Shown in pieces: positions 63,839 to 64,000 of a stretch of 64,000 bases of DNA. The DNA lies in contig NC_063049.1 in NCBI RefSeq assembly GCF_018812025.1, forward strand, positions 7,701,102 to 7,765,101, written 5' to 3'. A program made the translations under genes and the position numbers. The stretch is from Megalobrama amblycephala (lineage: Eukaryota; Chordata; Actinopteri; Cypriniformes; Xenocyprididae). Numbering within the stretch: the stretch's first letter is position 1; each line of letters starts with the position of its first letter. Under the pieces are notes generated by a model, which searched no databases, was not told the origin of the DNA, and saw nothing but the letters and a program-made list of their open reading frames with translations.

Positions 63839-64000
63839 GTAAGACTTTAGGGTGCTGCTATTAATATTAATAATACTAATACAATTGATAATCTGTGTCC
63901 AATACTAATAGTAATGATGAAAACAGTACTATTATTACTTTTATTAGTATTACTGCTAAAAGTATTATTATTAATAACTAATTGATGCTAATGATACTAA

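Overview
The window is vertebrate nuclear DNA, almost certainly from a cyprinid or closely related fish. This rests on three observations. Coding information lies in short exons with GT-AG introns. The spliced proteins match vertebrate RAPGEF4, MAP3K20 (ZAK/MLTK) and CDCA7, in the same order and orientation as on human 2q31. The introns are packed with the cut-and-paste DNA transposons and foldback MITEs typical of cyprinids. The species is inferred, and no database was searched.

Layout: (1) 1-196 holds the last coding exon of rapgef4, followed by its 3' UTR and repeat-filled intergenic DNA. (2) About 3.35-61.65 kb is the complete map3k20 gene on the + strand. It has a candidate non-coding first exon (ending 3639) and ten shared coding exons (8741-27098), which encode the kinase and leucine zipper. 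Transcripts then either end in a private exon at 32050-32331 (ZAK-beta form, 422 aa) or splice on through nine further exons (38400-61056) encoding the SAM domain, the YEATS-like region and a basic C-terminal tail (ZAK-alpha form, 792 aa). All exon junctions were read by hand and the reading frame closes exactly for both forms. (3) Less than 0.5 kb downstream, cdca7 starts, with E2F-type sites in its promoter. Its first five coding exons (62083-63838) are present and the rest lies beyond the window.

Function: ZAK-alpha is the MAP3K that senses stalled or collided ribosomes and drives p38/JNK signalling. ZAK-beta lacks the ribosome-sensing C-terminus and is the form linked to muscle mechanics. 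CDCA7 is an E2F/MYC-responsive activator of the HELLS chromatin remodeller. No operon-like link between the genes is implied; the grouping is conserved synteny.

Non-coding content: the introns hold many nested transposons. They include TTAA-flanked foldback MITEs, four degenerate Tc1/mariner copies, hAT-like elements, a Harbinger-type element with a Myb/SANT-like ORF remnant, tRNA-derived SINEs and simple repeats. Two large near-perfect palindromes (25463-26402 and 41402-42942) lie inside map3k20 introns and would give long hairpins in the pre-mRNA. I found no CRISPR array, functional tRNA, rRNA or prokaryote-type gene. The most unusual gene-level details are a GC-AG intron after exon 15, a splice acceptor abutting a TG microsatellite before exon 14, two exons under 30 nt, and an RGG-rich C-terminus on ZAK-alpha.
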